Below are positions 17,260 through 24,816 of a DNA stretch of 64,000 bases, one piece after another; position 1 is the first letter of the stretch, and each line of letters starts with the position of its first letter. The stretch spans positions 22,739-86,738 of the forward strand of contig NZ_CAMXWS010000004.1 of NCBI RefSeq assembly GCF_947253065.1, written 5' to 3'. The notes under the pieces are model-generated. The model was not told the DNA's origin, ran no database searches, and worked only from the letters and a program-made list of their open reading frames with translations. The position numbers and the translations under genes are program-made. Source of the stretch: an uncultured Corynebacterium sp. GTDB lineage: Bacteria > Actinomycetota > Actinomycetes > Mycobacteriales > Mycobacteriaceae.

Positions 17260-18089
17260 TACTTAACAGCTCCTTCGGTAAGCCCGCGGGTCAAGTACTT
17301 CTGACCAAAGATCACGAGCAGGACAGTGGGGATGACAGCGATGATCAGACCGGCAAGAACAAGGCCAGTGTCCACAGCGGTTTCGTCTGCGAGCGCCTTG
17401 ATGCCGGGCTGGATGGTTCGGACAGATGCCGACTGGGTGATGAGCAACGGCCACATGTAGCCGTTCCACGCGGCGATTGCGCTGGTGACAATCGCAGTCA
17501 TGCACACAGATCGGTTGAGAGGGAGAAGGAAGGACCAGAGGAATTTGAATGGCCCTACGCCTTCCAGGATGGTTGCCTCATGGATTTCTTTCGGGAAATC
17601 GCGGAAGGCTTGGTAGAAGAGGAACAGGGAAAAACTAGAAGCCAGATAGGGCAAGAAAATGCCAACCACAGTGTCGTAGAAACCCATCTGGCGCACCGTC
17701 AGGTAGTTACCAATGACAGCGACCTCTGACGGGATCATCATCGGAAGCAGGAAGAAAATAAGCCACTTCGATGCTGCTGGAAGACGCCCAAAAACCAGTG
17801 CGTATGCGGCGAGGACGGATGTGATGAACTGTCCAGCAGTCTGGCAGACAGTCACGATCACAGAGTTGATCAACTGTTGCCCGATTGAGGACTGGCTCCA
17901 GGCACGTGGGTAGTTGTCAAAGGTCGTTTCGCCGAAAAAGAGGGACTGCAGGCCAGCTTGGATATCGCCCGAGGCGCGGAATGAGCCGATCAGTGCGTAG
18001 ACGACCGGAAAAGCGATGCTGAGGCACACGAGCAGCAGCCAGATCCAGATCACGGCTGTCGCAAAGGGGGAGCGCAGATTGTTATTCAC
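17259..18089 (-). CDS. ugpE: Glycerol-3-phosphate-type ABC permease subunit
   Basis: A 276-residue MalG/UgpE-like permease with six hydrophobic helices. The cytoplasmic EAA loop that docks the ATPase is EIHEATILEGVGPFKFLWSFLLP. The start MNNNLRSPF is 8 bases after the ugpA stop, and the stop overlaps the ugpB start. It pairs with the UgpA-like subunit to form the channel. Confidence 0.88.
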   Translation of the reverse strand: MNNNLRSPFATAVIWIWLLLVCLSIAFPVVYALIGSFRASGDIQAGLQSLFFGETTFDNYPRAWSQSSIGQQLINSVIVTVCQTAGQFITSVLAAYALVFGRLPAASKWLIFFLLPMMIPSEVAVIGNYLTVRQMGFYDTVVGIFLPYLASSFSLFLFYQAFRDFPKEIHEATILEGVGPFKFLWSFLLPLNRSVCMTAIVTSAIAAWNGYMWPLLITQSASVRTIQPGIKALADETAVDTGLVLAGLIIAVIPTVLLVIFGQKYLTRGLTEGAVK

Positions 18090-18097
18090 TGCTACAC

Positions 18098-19051
18098 CTA
18101 CTTCTTTCCTCGGCTAGTCAGCCGGAATTGGATCAGGGTGAGTACAAGGATGATGAGGAACAGGACCATGCCGCGAGCAGACGCTGCAGCGAAGTCAGCG
18201 GTACCTCCGCCGAACGCCAAGTCGTAGATATCCAGCACCATCGTGCGTGTTGAGTTTCCAGGGCCTCCGTTGGTGAGCACCTGGAAGACCGTGAATTCTT
18301 TCATCGCGGCCATCGCCTGTGTCACAGAGAGGACCAGAAGCATCGGAGCGATCGACGGCAGGATGATGTACCGGATGTACCTGAAACCTGTGGCACCGTC
18401 GAGGTTCGCTGCTTCGATCATCTCGGCGGAGATGCCGTCGATCGCCACCATCATGAGCAGCGCGACGAATGAGATACCGATCCATACGTCTGTGATCAGA
18501 ACGGAGATCAAGGCGACTTTCGGGCTCGTGAGCCAACCGACCTGGTCGAACCCCATGAGGCCGGCAACCTGGTCAAAAAAGCCGACGACGGGAGCGAACA
18601 TTTGGCGGAAGACAAGAGTGCCCACAGCGGTCGAGATCGCCATCGGGATGAGAACCACGGGACGCATCCAGAAGGTTCCCTTCAACCGGTAAGAGAGCGG
18701 GAGCGCGATCGCAAGCCCCAGTGCCAGCTTTAGGATGACCGACAGAACCGTAAAGATCAGGGTTCGAGCGAACGTGGAGAGAAACGTCGGGTCGGCGAAC
18801 ATGCTCGCGTAGTTGTCGAAGCCCGCGAAGCCGGCAGGACGACCGAACAAGTCAGTCGATGTGAACGACAAGTAGATAGCCCGGAAGAACGGGAAGAAAT
18901 CGAATACGCAGAAGAACAGCAGAGCCGGCAAAATGCAGAACCAGGCCCAGGTTTCCGGTTTCTCGCGGGGAACTCGTTGCTTTTCAGGCTTCTCGAGATC
19001 TGCGTCTGGGGTCGGGGCGTTGTCCGCGTTGCCCTTCAACGACGTAGTCAT
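18098..19051 (-). CDS. ugpA: Glycerol-3-phosphate-type ABC permease subunit
   Basis: A 317-residue MalF/UgpA-like permease with a charged cytoplasmic N-terminus (EKPEKQRVPREKPETW), about six helices and the EAA loop MIEAANLDGATGFRYIRYIILP. Its ATG overlaps the stop of the ATPase gene (ATGA-type arrangement), implying coupled translation. UgpA and UgpE form the membrane pore of the importer. Confidence 0.88.
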   Translation of the reverse strand: MTTSLKGNADNAPTPDADLEKPEKQRVPREKPETWAWFCILPALLFFCVFDFFPFFRAIYLSFTSTDLFGRPAGFAGFDNYASMFADPTFLSTFARTLIFTVLSVILKLALGLAIALPLSYRLKGTFWMRPVVLIPMAISTAVGTLVFRQMFAPVVGFFDQVAGLMGFDQVGWLTSPKVALISVLITDVWIGISFVALLMMVAIDGISAEMIEAANLDGATGFRYIRYIILPSIAPMLLVLSVTQAMAAMKEFTVFQVLTNGGPGNSTRTMVLDIYDLAFGGGTADFAAASARGMVLFLIILVLTLIQFRLTSRGKK

Positions 19052-20130
19052 CAGTTCAGCCTCTCCTTCGTCTCTCCGTCGAAGAGGTGGATGAACTCGT
19101 TGTCGAAGTCGATGCCGAATACATCCCCACGGGTAATCTTCGCGGTGTTCGGCACACGAATGAGGATGTCACCAAGATCATTCAAACCGTCGATGGAGAC
19201 GTGAACGTACTTATCGGACCCGAAATTCTCTACATACTCTGCGCGAGATCTTGCGACGCTTTCTTCAGCCGACACAACGCGGAAATTTTCCGGGCGCATG
19301 CCCACGAGTACCTTCTCGGTTGAGGGCTGAACCTTGAGTGCCGGAAGAGGAAGTTGAATGTGGCCAATGGCAATCTGGTTGCCTTCGATAGTTCCTGTCG
19401 CCATGTTCATTGAGGGAGTGCCAATGAACTGAGCCACGAAAGCGTTGGCGGGCTGCATGTACAGCTCGTCAGGGGTTCCTACTTGTTGCATATTTCCGCC
19501 CTCGAGGACGGCGATACGGTCTGCCATGGTCATGGCTTCCGTCTGGTCATGCGTCACGTAGAACATTGTGGTGTTGAGGCGGCGCTGCAATTGGCTGATC
19601 TCAGCACGGGTAGACACGCGGAGCTTCGCATCAAGGTTGGATAGTGGCTCATCCAGCAAGAAGACCTGCGGATCGCGAACGATTGCACGGCCCATAGCGA
19701 CGCGCTGGCGCTGACCGCCAGAGAGCGCCTTGGGGTACCGCTCGAGGTACTGGTCAAGATCCAGTAGGCGCGATGCTTCAGCTACTCGACGAGCTTGTTC
19801 GTCCTTCTTGATGTTCTGCATCTTCAGTGCGAACGCCATATTCTCCGCGACAGTCATGTGCGGGTAAAGGGCATACGACTGAAACACCATTGCCACGTCA
19901 CGCTTGGACGGGGCTACCGTCGATGCAGGAACGTCACCGATATAGATTTCACCTCCTGTCAGTTTCTCGAGACCCGCAACCATGCGAAGCGTGGTGGACT
20001 TGCCCGACCCGGATGGGCCGACGACAGCTACGAATTCGCCGTCACGAATTTGCAAGTCCATGTTGTTGATAGTTGGGCGGGGGTTGCCGGGATATTGGAG
20101 GGTCGCCTTGTCAAAGGTGATTGCTGCCAT
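19051..20130 (-). CDS. ugpC: Glycerol-3-phosphate-type ABC importer ATPase
   Basis: A 359-residue MalK/UgpC-type ATPase. Walker A is VGPSGSGKSTTLR, signature LSGGQRQRVAMGRAI, Walker B VFLLDEPLSNLDAKLR, switch histidine in YVTHDQTEAM. The C-terminal 120 residues are the TOBE-like regulatory domain (VLVGMRPENFRV). The start is ATG 20130 (MAAITFDKATLQYPG) behind GGGGAAGTGAC; the frame is open upstream to 20397, but that part overlaps the HAD gene. It lies 10 bases after the HAD stop. Confidence 0.93.
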   Translation of the reverse strand: MAAITFDKATLQYPGNPRPTINNMDLQIRDGEFVAVVGPSGSGKSTTLRMVAGLEKLTGGEIYIGDVPASTVAPSKRDVAMVFQSYALYPHMTVAENMAFALKMQNIKKDEQARRVAEASRLLDLDQYLERYPKALSGGQRQRVAMGRAIVRDPQVFLLDEPLSNLDAKLRVSTRAEISQLQRRLNTTMFYVTHDQTEAMTMADRIAVLEGGNMQQVGTPDELYMQPANAFVAQFIGTPSMNMATGTIEGNQIAIGHIQLPLPALKVQPSTEKVLVGMRPENFRVVSAEESVARSRAEYVENFGSDKYVHVSIDGLNDLGDILIRVPNTAKITRGDVFGIDFDNEFIHLFDGETKERLN

Positions 20131-20140
20131 GTCACTTCCC

Positions 20141-20770
20141 CTAGGGATTGTTCTTTGGAAGGACGTCGAGGTCGTGGAGCAGTTCACGAGCTTGTTGGGG
20201 TGACGACCAAAGGTGGCCGTTCCAACCTGCTTCGTTCGCTCCGACGATGTTGATCTCTCGGTCATCAAAGAAGTGGAAGATGGGTGACTCCACACCGGAG
20301 AACTGGCTTTGCACGTGCGCGTAGATGGCGGCGTCGGGTTTCTTGATCCCGTGATCCGAAGAGAACAAGAGGTGGGAAAAGCACGACGACCAGTCACTGT
20401 GGCGCACTTGTTCAGCCATCTGGCGTGGAGCGTTGCTCAAGATTCCCAGTGGCACACCGGAGGCCTCTAGATCCTTGACCAACTGAAAGGGTTCCCGCGC
20501 AATCTGAGAGTTAAGGCTTGCGTCTTTTCCCGCCGCAAGCTCGATGACCGCTCCATTTGCTTCAATTCCCGCCGCATCTAAAACGGGGGACCAGAAGAGG
20601 GAATCGGACTGCCCAAGGTCGTAGTCGTCGCGGAGGTTCCAGTAGGCATCCTTGAACGCATCTCGGTCGAACTCACCGACATGTGAAACAAGAAAGTCCT
20701 GGAGCTGTTCCATCCGGTTACCTTCCGGCACCAGAACTCCTCCGATGTCGAAAATGACGATCTCAGTCAT
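20141..20770 (-). CDS. HAD-superfamily phosphatase
   Basis: A 209-residue HAD hydrolase. The nucleophile motif is VIFDIGGVLVPEG (DxG form, with glycine where phosphatases usually have a second Asp), motif II ILSNAPRQMA, the conserved lysine in GIKKPDAAIY, and motif IV FFDDREINIVGANEAGW. The first gene of the operon, it starts at ATG 20770 after AGGAAGGGAAG. With a UgpB-type importer behind it, a sugar phosphatase or glycerol-3-phosphatase role is plausible but not shown. Confidence 0.87.
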   Translation of the reverse strand: MTEIVIFDIGGVLVPEGNRMEQLQDFLVSHVGEFDRDAFKDAYWNLRDDYDLGQSDSLFWSPVLDAAGIEANGAVIELAAGKDASLNSQIAREPFQLVKDLEASGVPLGILSNAPRQMAEQVRHSDWSSCFSHLLFSSDHGIKKPDAAIYAHVQSQFSGVESPIFHFFDDREINIVGANEAGWNGHLWSSPQQARELLHDLDVLPKNNP

Positions 20771-20795
20771 GTGCTTCCCTTCCTGTGGCAAATAC

Positions 20796-20811
20796 GTGGG
20801 AACGTTCTCAC
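20796..20811. promoter_or_regulatory. LacI-type operator at the HAD-ugp promoter
   Basis: GTGGGAACGTTCTCAC, a 16-bp palindrome with central CG and one mismatched pair, ending 26 bp before the HAD start codon. Central-CG palindromes of this length are the usual targets of LacI/GalR regulators; one such gene (14115) faces this operon. Confidence 0.65.
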
Positions 20812-20866
20812 CTAATCGCAACGGAGTTTCCACAAGGTGAGATTCAGTTGAATATCGCTTAAACAG

Positions 20867-20882
20867 ATGGGAACGATTTCAT
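20867..20882. promoter_or_regulatory. Weaker second LacI-type half-palindrome
   Basis: ATGGGAACGATTTCAT shares TGGGAACG with the operator at 20796-20811 and is palindromic at 10 of 16 positions. It lies 71 bp upstream of the first, near a helical multiple, and between the operon and the divergent small frame. Confidence 0.4.
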
Positions 20883-20909
20883 GCGGTTCAGGCGGTATAT
20901 TTTGTTTGT

Positions 20910-21044
20910 ATGCTTGTGCCGTGTGCGGGGGCGATTGAGTTTGGTAAACCGGCCTCTTATACGCGAGAAACGTTGGTCTTGGCGAAGGGTCCGGTGAAGA
21001 TTCCATTTCGCGCGCACGATCATCTGGTGATTGAAAACCGTTAA
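20910..21044 (+). CDS. Possible 44-residue small protein or gene remnant
   Basis: ATG 20910 to TAA 21044 encodes a 44-residue peptide beginning MLVPCAGAIEFGKPASYTRE. It has no recognised family, no membrane helix and no ribosome site (TATTTTGTTTGT precedes it, which would suit a leaderless start). It ends 14 bases before the DMT transporter ATG, whose own ribosome site GGAAGCGAG follows it, and both frames begin ATGCTTGT. It could be a leader peptide, a short real protein or the remains of a lost gene. Confidence 0.3.
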   Translation: MLVPCAGAIEFGKPASYTRETLVLAKGPVKIPFRAHDHLVIENR

Positions 21045-21058
21045 AGGAAGCGAGATCC

Positions 21059-21991
21059 ATGCTTGTAGGAGCTGCTCTTGGCGTTGGCGCCTTCGTTCCT
21101 ATTCAAACTGCGGTCAATGACCGCTTGCGTGCCAGCATTGGTGCGCCGATTCCCACCGCGTTTGTTTCTGTGTTCTCAGCTTTTCTCTGTGCGATGATCA
21201 TCGCTCTCGTCGTCTCTGGCGGTTCATTGGATCTTGCTCGCGCAGCGGGAGAGCCGTGGTGGGTGTGGATCGGCGGCATCATGGGCGTGATCTTTATTAC
21301 CGGGAACGTGATCATCTTTCCGAAGCTCGGTGTGGTGGAGACAATCGTCATTCCCATTCTTGGCCAGGTCATTATGGCCCTGGCTATTGATCATTTCGCT
21401 CTCTTCGGGGCTGTTGAGAACAGGATTAGCTTCTGGCGCTTGCTTGGTGCTGCTGTTGTCATCGCTGGCATCGTCATGGTGCATGTCGTGCGTGCGCCTG
21501 GGGAGCTTGATTCTTCGGTCGTCGAAGGTGATGCGGGCGAGGTTTCAGTATGGATTTGGCGTGCGGTCGGCGTGATGATGGGAATGTGTTCGGCGACGCA
21601 AACCGCAGTTAATGGCTATCTCGGCACGGTCTTGGGTAGTTCTCTCCAAGCCGGTTCGGTGAATTTGGCAGTCGGCTCAGTTTTTCTGCTCACGCTGAGT
21701 TTGTCGTTGCCGAAATCGCGCAGAGCTGTCTTCTCTGGCGTTAAACCCGGCCCGTGGTGGATGTGGATCGGTGGCATTTTCGGCACGATTCTGGTCGTTG
21801 GTGCTGCCATGCTTGCGCCGATCCTCGGCACCGGCACGACCGTTATCGGCATGCTCGCTGGCACGATCATCTGTGGCCAGATCATTGAGGCTGGCGGGCT
21901 GCTGGGCACGCCCCGCCAGCGCCTGCAGCTTTCACGCGTGATCGGATTGATTCTCGTGTTTGTGGGCGTCGCGATGGTGCGTGTGCTCTAG
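21059..21991 (+). CDS. DMT-superfamily transporter (DUF606/YdcZ-like, duplicated)
   Basis: A 310-residue membrane protein made of two homologous halves of five helices. The repeat is visible as PWWVWIGGIMGVIFITGNVI in the first half and PWWMWIGGIFGTILVVGAAM in the second; QTAVNDRL and QTAVNGYLG open each half. This fits fused DUF606 proteins of the drug/metabolite transporter superfamily. The substrate is unknown. The start ATG 21059 follows GGAAGCGAG. It is convergent with menB, 37 bases apart. Confidence 0.87.
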   Translation: MLVGAALGVGAFVPIQTAVNDRLRASIGAPIPTAFVSVFSAFLCAMIIALVVSGGSLDLARAAGEPWWVWIGGIMGVIFITGNVIIFPKLGVVETIVIPILGQVIMALAIDHFALFGAVENRISFWRLLGAAVVIAGIVMVHVVRAPGELDSSVVEGDAGEVSVWIWRAVGVMMGMCSATQTAVNGYLGTVLGSSLQAGSVNLAVGSVFLLTLSLSLPKSRRAVFSGVKPGPWWMWIGGIFGTILVVGAAMLAPILGTGTTVIGMLAGTIICGQIIEAGGLLGTPRQRLQLSRVIGLILVFVGVAMVRVL

Positions 21992-22028
21992 TTTCATCAA
22001 CGCTCCGACTGGCGCTCTCGGTCCGCTT

Positions 22029-22982
22029 TTAGTAGTAGAACGGGAACTCGTCCCAGTTCGGGGGTCGCTTCTCCAGGAAGGAGTCGCGGCCTTCGACGGC
22101 TTCGTCGGTCATGTAAGCCAGGCGGGTGGCTTCGCCGGCGAAGACTTGTTGGCCCATGAGGCCGTCGTCAAGCAGGTTGAATGCGAATTTGAGCATGCGC
22201 TGTGCGGTGGGGGACTTGCCGTTGATTTCGCGGGCAACCTGGATTGCTTCGTTCTCGAGTTCGGCGTGGTCAGCGACGATATTCACAGCACCCATGCGGT
22301 GCATGTCCTCGGCGGAATAGGTGCGGCCGAGGAAGAAGATCTCGCGTGCGAATTTCTGGCCGACTTGCTTGGCCAGGTAGGCGGAGCCGTAGCCGCCGTC
22401 GAAGGAGCCGACGTCGGCGTCGGTCTGCTTGAAGCGTGCTTCCTCGCGCGAGGCGATGGTCATGTCGCACACGACGTGGAGGGAGTGCCCACCGCCGGCG
22501 GCCCAGCCATTGACCACGGCGATGACCACCTTGGGCATGGTGCGGATCAGGCGCTGGACTTCAAGAATGTGCAGGCGCCCGCCCTCGGCTTTCACGCGGG
22601 CTTCATCGACGTGGTCGGCGGTGGCGGCTTCCACATCACCGTCGTGGCTGGTTGCGTACTGGTAGCCAGAACGGCCGCGAATGCGTTGGTCGCCGCCGGA
22701 ACAGAACGCCCAACCGCCATCCTTCGGGGAGGGGCCATTGCCGGTGAGCAGCACGACGCCGACGGACGGGTCGCGGCGTGCGTGGTCGAGCGCGCGGTAC
22801 AGCTCATCGACCGTGTGCGGACGGAACGCATTGCGCACCTCCGGCCGGTCGAAGGCGATGCGCACGATGCCGTTCGCGCGGCCCTCGCCAGCGTGACGGT
22901 GGTAGGTGATGTCAGTGAAATCAAAGCCGTCGACGGTCTTCCACTGGGAGGCGTCGAAAGGCTGGGCGGTGGAGTAAGGCAT
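22029..22982 (-). CDS. menB: 1,4-dihydroxy-2-naphthoyl-CoA synthase
   Basis: A 317-residue crotonase-fold enzyme that closes the second ring of the naphthoquinone. Visible family features are AFCSGGDQRIRGRSGYQ (oxyanion-hole and active-site loop), VVNGWAAGGGHSLHVVCD (oxyanion hole) and DADVGSFDGGYGSAYLA, and the end RPPNWDEFPFYY is diagnostic of MenB. The ATG 22982 (MPYSTAQPF) is chosen; longer frames to 23129 would run into the divergent toxin-antitoxin promoter. Confidence 0.96.
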   Translation of the reverse strand: MPYSTAQPFDASQWKTVDGFDFTDITYHRHAGEGRANGIVRIAFDRPEVRNAFRPHTVDELYRALDHARRDPSVGVVLLTGNGPSPKDGGWAFCSGGDQRIRGRSGYQYATSHDGDVEAATADHVDEARVKAEGGRLHILEVQRLIRTMPKVVIAVVNGWAAGGGHSLHVVCDMTIASREEARFKQTDADVGSFDGGYGSAYLAKQVGQKFAREIFFLGRTYSAEDMHRMGAVNIVADHAELENEAIQVAREINGKSPTAQRMLKFAFNLLDDGLMGQQVFAGEATRLAYMTDEAVEGRDSFLEKRPPNWDEFPFYY

Positions 22983-23068
22983 GGCTGTGATCTTACGGAT
23001 CCCACGGAGTCCACGGTGATGTCCCGAAGCTTTTGCAGGCAGGGGATGGTCGAGCGCCGGTGGTAGGG

Positions 23069-23090
23069 TTAGTCCACAAAAGTAGACTAA
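23069..23090. promoter_or_regulatory. Putative toxin-antitoxin operator
   Basis: TTAGTC at 23069-23074 is repeated inverted as GACTAA at 23085-23090, a 22-bp element 26 bp before the antitoxin start. This is the position and form of Phd-type autoregulatory sites. Confidence 0.5.
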
Positions 23091-23115
23091 GTAAGAGCAA
23101 GTAGGAGGAGCCCAT

Positions 23116-23337
23116 ATGGAAAGCATCAATGTCCATGACGCAAAGACGCACTTCTCCCGGCTTCTCCGTCAGGTAGAGGCAGGGGAGGAAGTGGTGATAT
23201 CTCGGAGCGGAAGACCTGTGGCGCGAATGGTTCCGCTTGAGGTCGATGTGGCTCGTCCCCTCGGTTTTGTTGACTACACACTTCCGGACAGTTTTTTCGA
23301 CGATCTCCCCGAGAGCGAACTGGAGGCGTGGGAATGA
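23116..23337 (+). CDS. Phd/YefM-family antitoxin
   Basis: A 73-residue protein with the classic Phd fold at the N-terminus (INVHDAKTHFSRLLRQVEAG, then VVISRSGRPVARMVPL) and an acidic C-terminal tail (DDLPESELEAWE) that would wrap the toxin. A strong ribosome site TAGGAGGAG lies just upstream of the ATG. Its stop overlaps the toxin start. It presumably represses its own promoter through the repeat at 23069-23090. Confidence 0.92.
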   Translation: MESINVHDAKTHFSRLLRQVEAGEEVVISRSGRPVARMVPLEVDVARPLGFVDYTLPDSFFDDLPESELEAWE

Positions 23338-23738
23338 CACAGGGCGCTAGCTACATCCTTGATACTCACGCGTTCATGTGGGGTTTAACGGACCCGACGC
23401 GGTTGGGGGAGGCAGCTTTCGAAGTGATGCGCACGCGAGAGAACCGTCTGTTCGTATCGGCAGCATCAGCATGGGAGATCGCAACGAAGTTCAGGCTAGG
23501 GAAATTGCCTGGCGCAGATTTCCTTGTGCGTAATTTTGAAAGATATGTGGCGGAATTAGGGGCACAACCTTTAGATATTTCAACGTCGCATGCATTGCTG
23601 GGAGGAAGTTTGGACTGGGAGCACCGTGATCCTTTCGATCGGATGCTTGCGGCGCAGGCACTGATTGAAGGTCATCGGCTCATCACACGCGATGTTGCCT
23701 TCAGTGACGTACAAGGCCTTGAGGTGATTTGGGATTGA
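23334..23738 (+). CDS. PIN-domain (VapC-like) toxin
   Basis: A 134-residue type II toxin. PIN acidic residues are visible in YILDTHAFMW (first Asp), SAWEIATKFRLGKL (Glu) and HRDPFDRMLAAQA (third Asp), with LITRDVAF near the end as the fourth site. Such proteins are Mg-dependent RNases. The ATG at 23334 overlaps the antitoxin stop (ATGA), and its own stop overlaps the TTG start of menC. Confidence 0.92.
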   Translation: MTQGASYILDTHAFMWGLTDPTRLGEAAFEVMRTRENRLFVSAASAWEIATKFRLGKLPGADFLVRNFERYVAELGAQPLDISTSHALLGGSLDWEHRDPFDRMLAAQALIEGHRLITRDVAFSDVQGLEVIWD

Positions 23739-24709
23739 GTAGAGAAAAAATAGACGACATTCTCGACCGCGCCCACGTCGTTGCCCTTCCGATGGCAGTG
23801 CCGTTTCGGGGGATTACGACGCGGGAGGCATTGCTTATCCACGGCCCGGCGGGCTGGGGCGAGTTCGCGCCCTTCGTCGAATACGGCGATGCGGAGGCCG
23901 CGACGTGGCTGAAAGCTGGCCTGGAAGCGGCCTTCGAAGGCTATGCGGATCTTGATACTGGCGATGGCTGGGTGGAAGTCAACGGCACTGTTCCTGCGGT
24001 CGATGCGGATCGGGTCCCGGAGGTGCTCGAGCGCTATCCGTCGGCGCGCACATACAAGATCAAGGTCGCGGAAAAAGGGCAGACGCTTGCCGACGATGTC
24101 GCTCGCGTCGCCGCTGTCCGTTCCGCCCGCCCAGAAGCGGCCCTGCGTGTGGACGCCAATGGTGGGTGGAGCGTTGATGAAGCAGTGCGCGCAGCTGAAG
24201 CCTTGGGGGAACTCGAATACATCGAGCAGCCCTGCGCCACGGTGGAAGAACTCGCAGAGGTGCGTGCCAGGGTGGACACTCCGATCGCGGCGGATGAGTC
24301 GATCCGTAAGGTGACCGACCCATACCGAGTTGCTGAATTGAATGCTGCTGATGTGGCAGTGACCAAGGTGGCACCGTTGGGCGGAGTGAAACGGTTGATG
24401 CAGATCAGTAGGGATCTCGGATTGAAACTGACCGTGGCCTCGGCACTCGACACTGCGGTGGGCATTCACGCTGGTCTGATCGCGGCGAAGGTGACCGGCT
24501 CGCAGGCGGCGGGATTGGCCACGCAAAGGCTGTTCGTTGAGGATGTCGCCGAACCGTTTGAATTTGTGGAAGGTCGCATGCGTATTAGTAATGCCGCCCC
24601 GGATCCTGACCGTCTTGCAGCCTTGGCCGCGCCGGGGCAGCGCAAAGACTGGTGGTTTGAACGGTTGCACCGATGTATGGGGTACTTTTCCGCTGAATCG
24701 GGCATGTAA
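23735..24709 (+). CDS. menC: o-succinylbenzoate synthase
   Basis: A 324-residue enolase-superfamily enzyme that dehydrates SHCHC to o-succinylbenzoate. The catalytic lysine is in TYKIKVAEKG, and metal ligands are in LRVDANGGW, EYIEQPC and IAADES; a second lysine (VTKVAPLGG) completes the site. The start is probably the TTG at 23735, which overlaps the PIN toxin stop (TTGA). ATG 23792 would remove part of the fold. Expression therefore appears tied to the toxin-antitoxin transcript unless a promoter lies inside it. Confidence 0.93.
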   Translation: MSREKIDDILDRAHVVALPMAVPFRGITTREALLIHGPAGWGEFAPFVEYGDAEAATWLKAGLEAAFEGYADLDTGDGWVEVNGTVPAVDADRVPEVLERYPSARTYKIKVAEKGQTLADDVARVAAVRSARPEAALRVDANGGWSVDEAVRAAEALGELEYIEQPCATVEELAEVRARVDTPIAADESIRKVTDPYRVAELNAADVAVTKVAPLGGVKRLMQISRDLGLKLTVASALDTAVGIHAGLIAAKVTGSQAAGLATQRLFVEDVAEPFEFVEGRMRISNAAPDPDRLAALAAPGQRKDWWFERLHRCMGYFSAESGM

Positions 24710-24816
24710 ACCTTTTGGTTTGGGGGCTTCCGGGGGTGATTTCTAGTGTGTGGGAGACATTTGTCTTAAGTTATGCGTAGGAAATCTTTAGCTCGAATAC
24801 AGGAAGAGAGCTCATC

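Noticed and set aside
23060..23092. The repeat before the antitoxin as a DtxR iron box
   Set aside because: It does not match the 19-bp DtxR consensus TTAGGTTAGGCTAACCTAA beyond TTAG; a toxin-antitoxin operator is the simpler reading.
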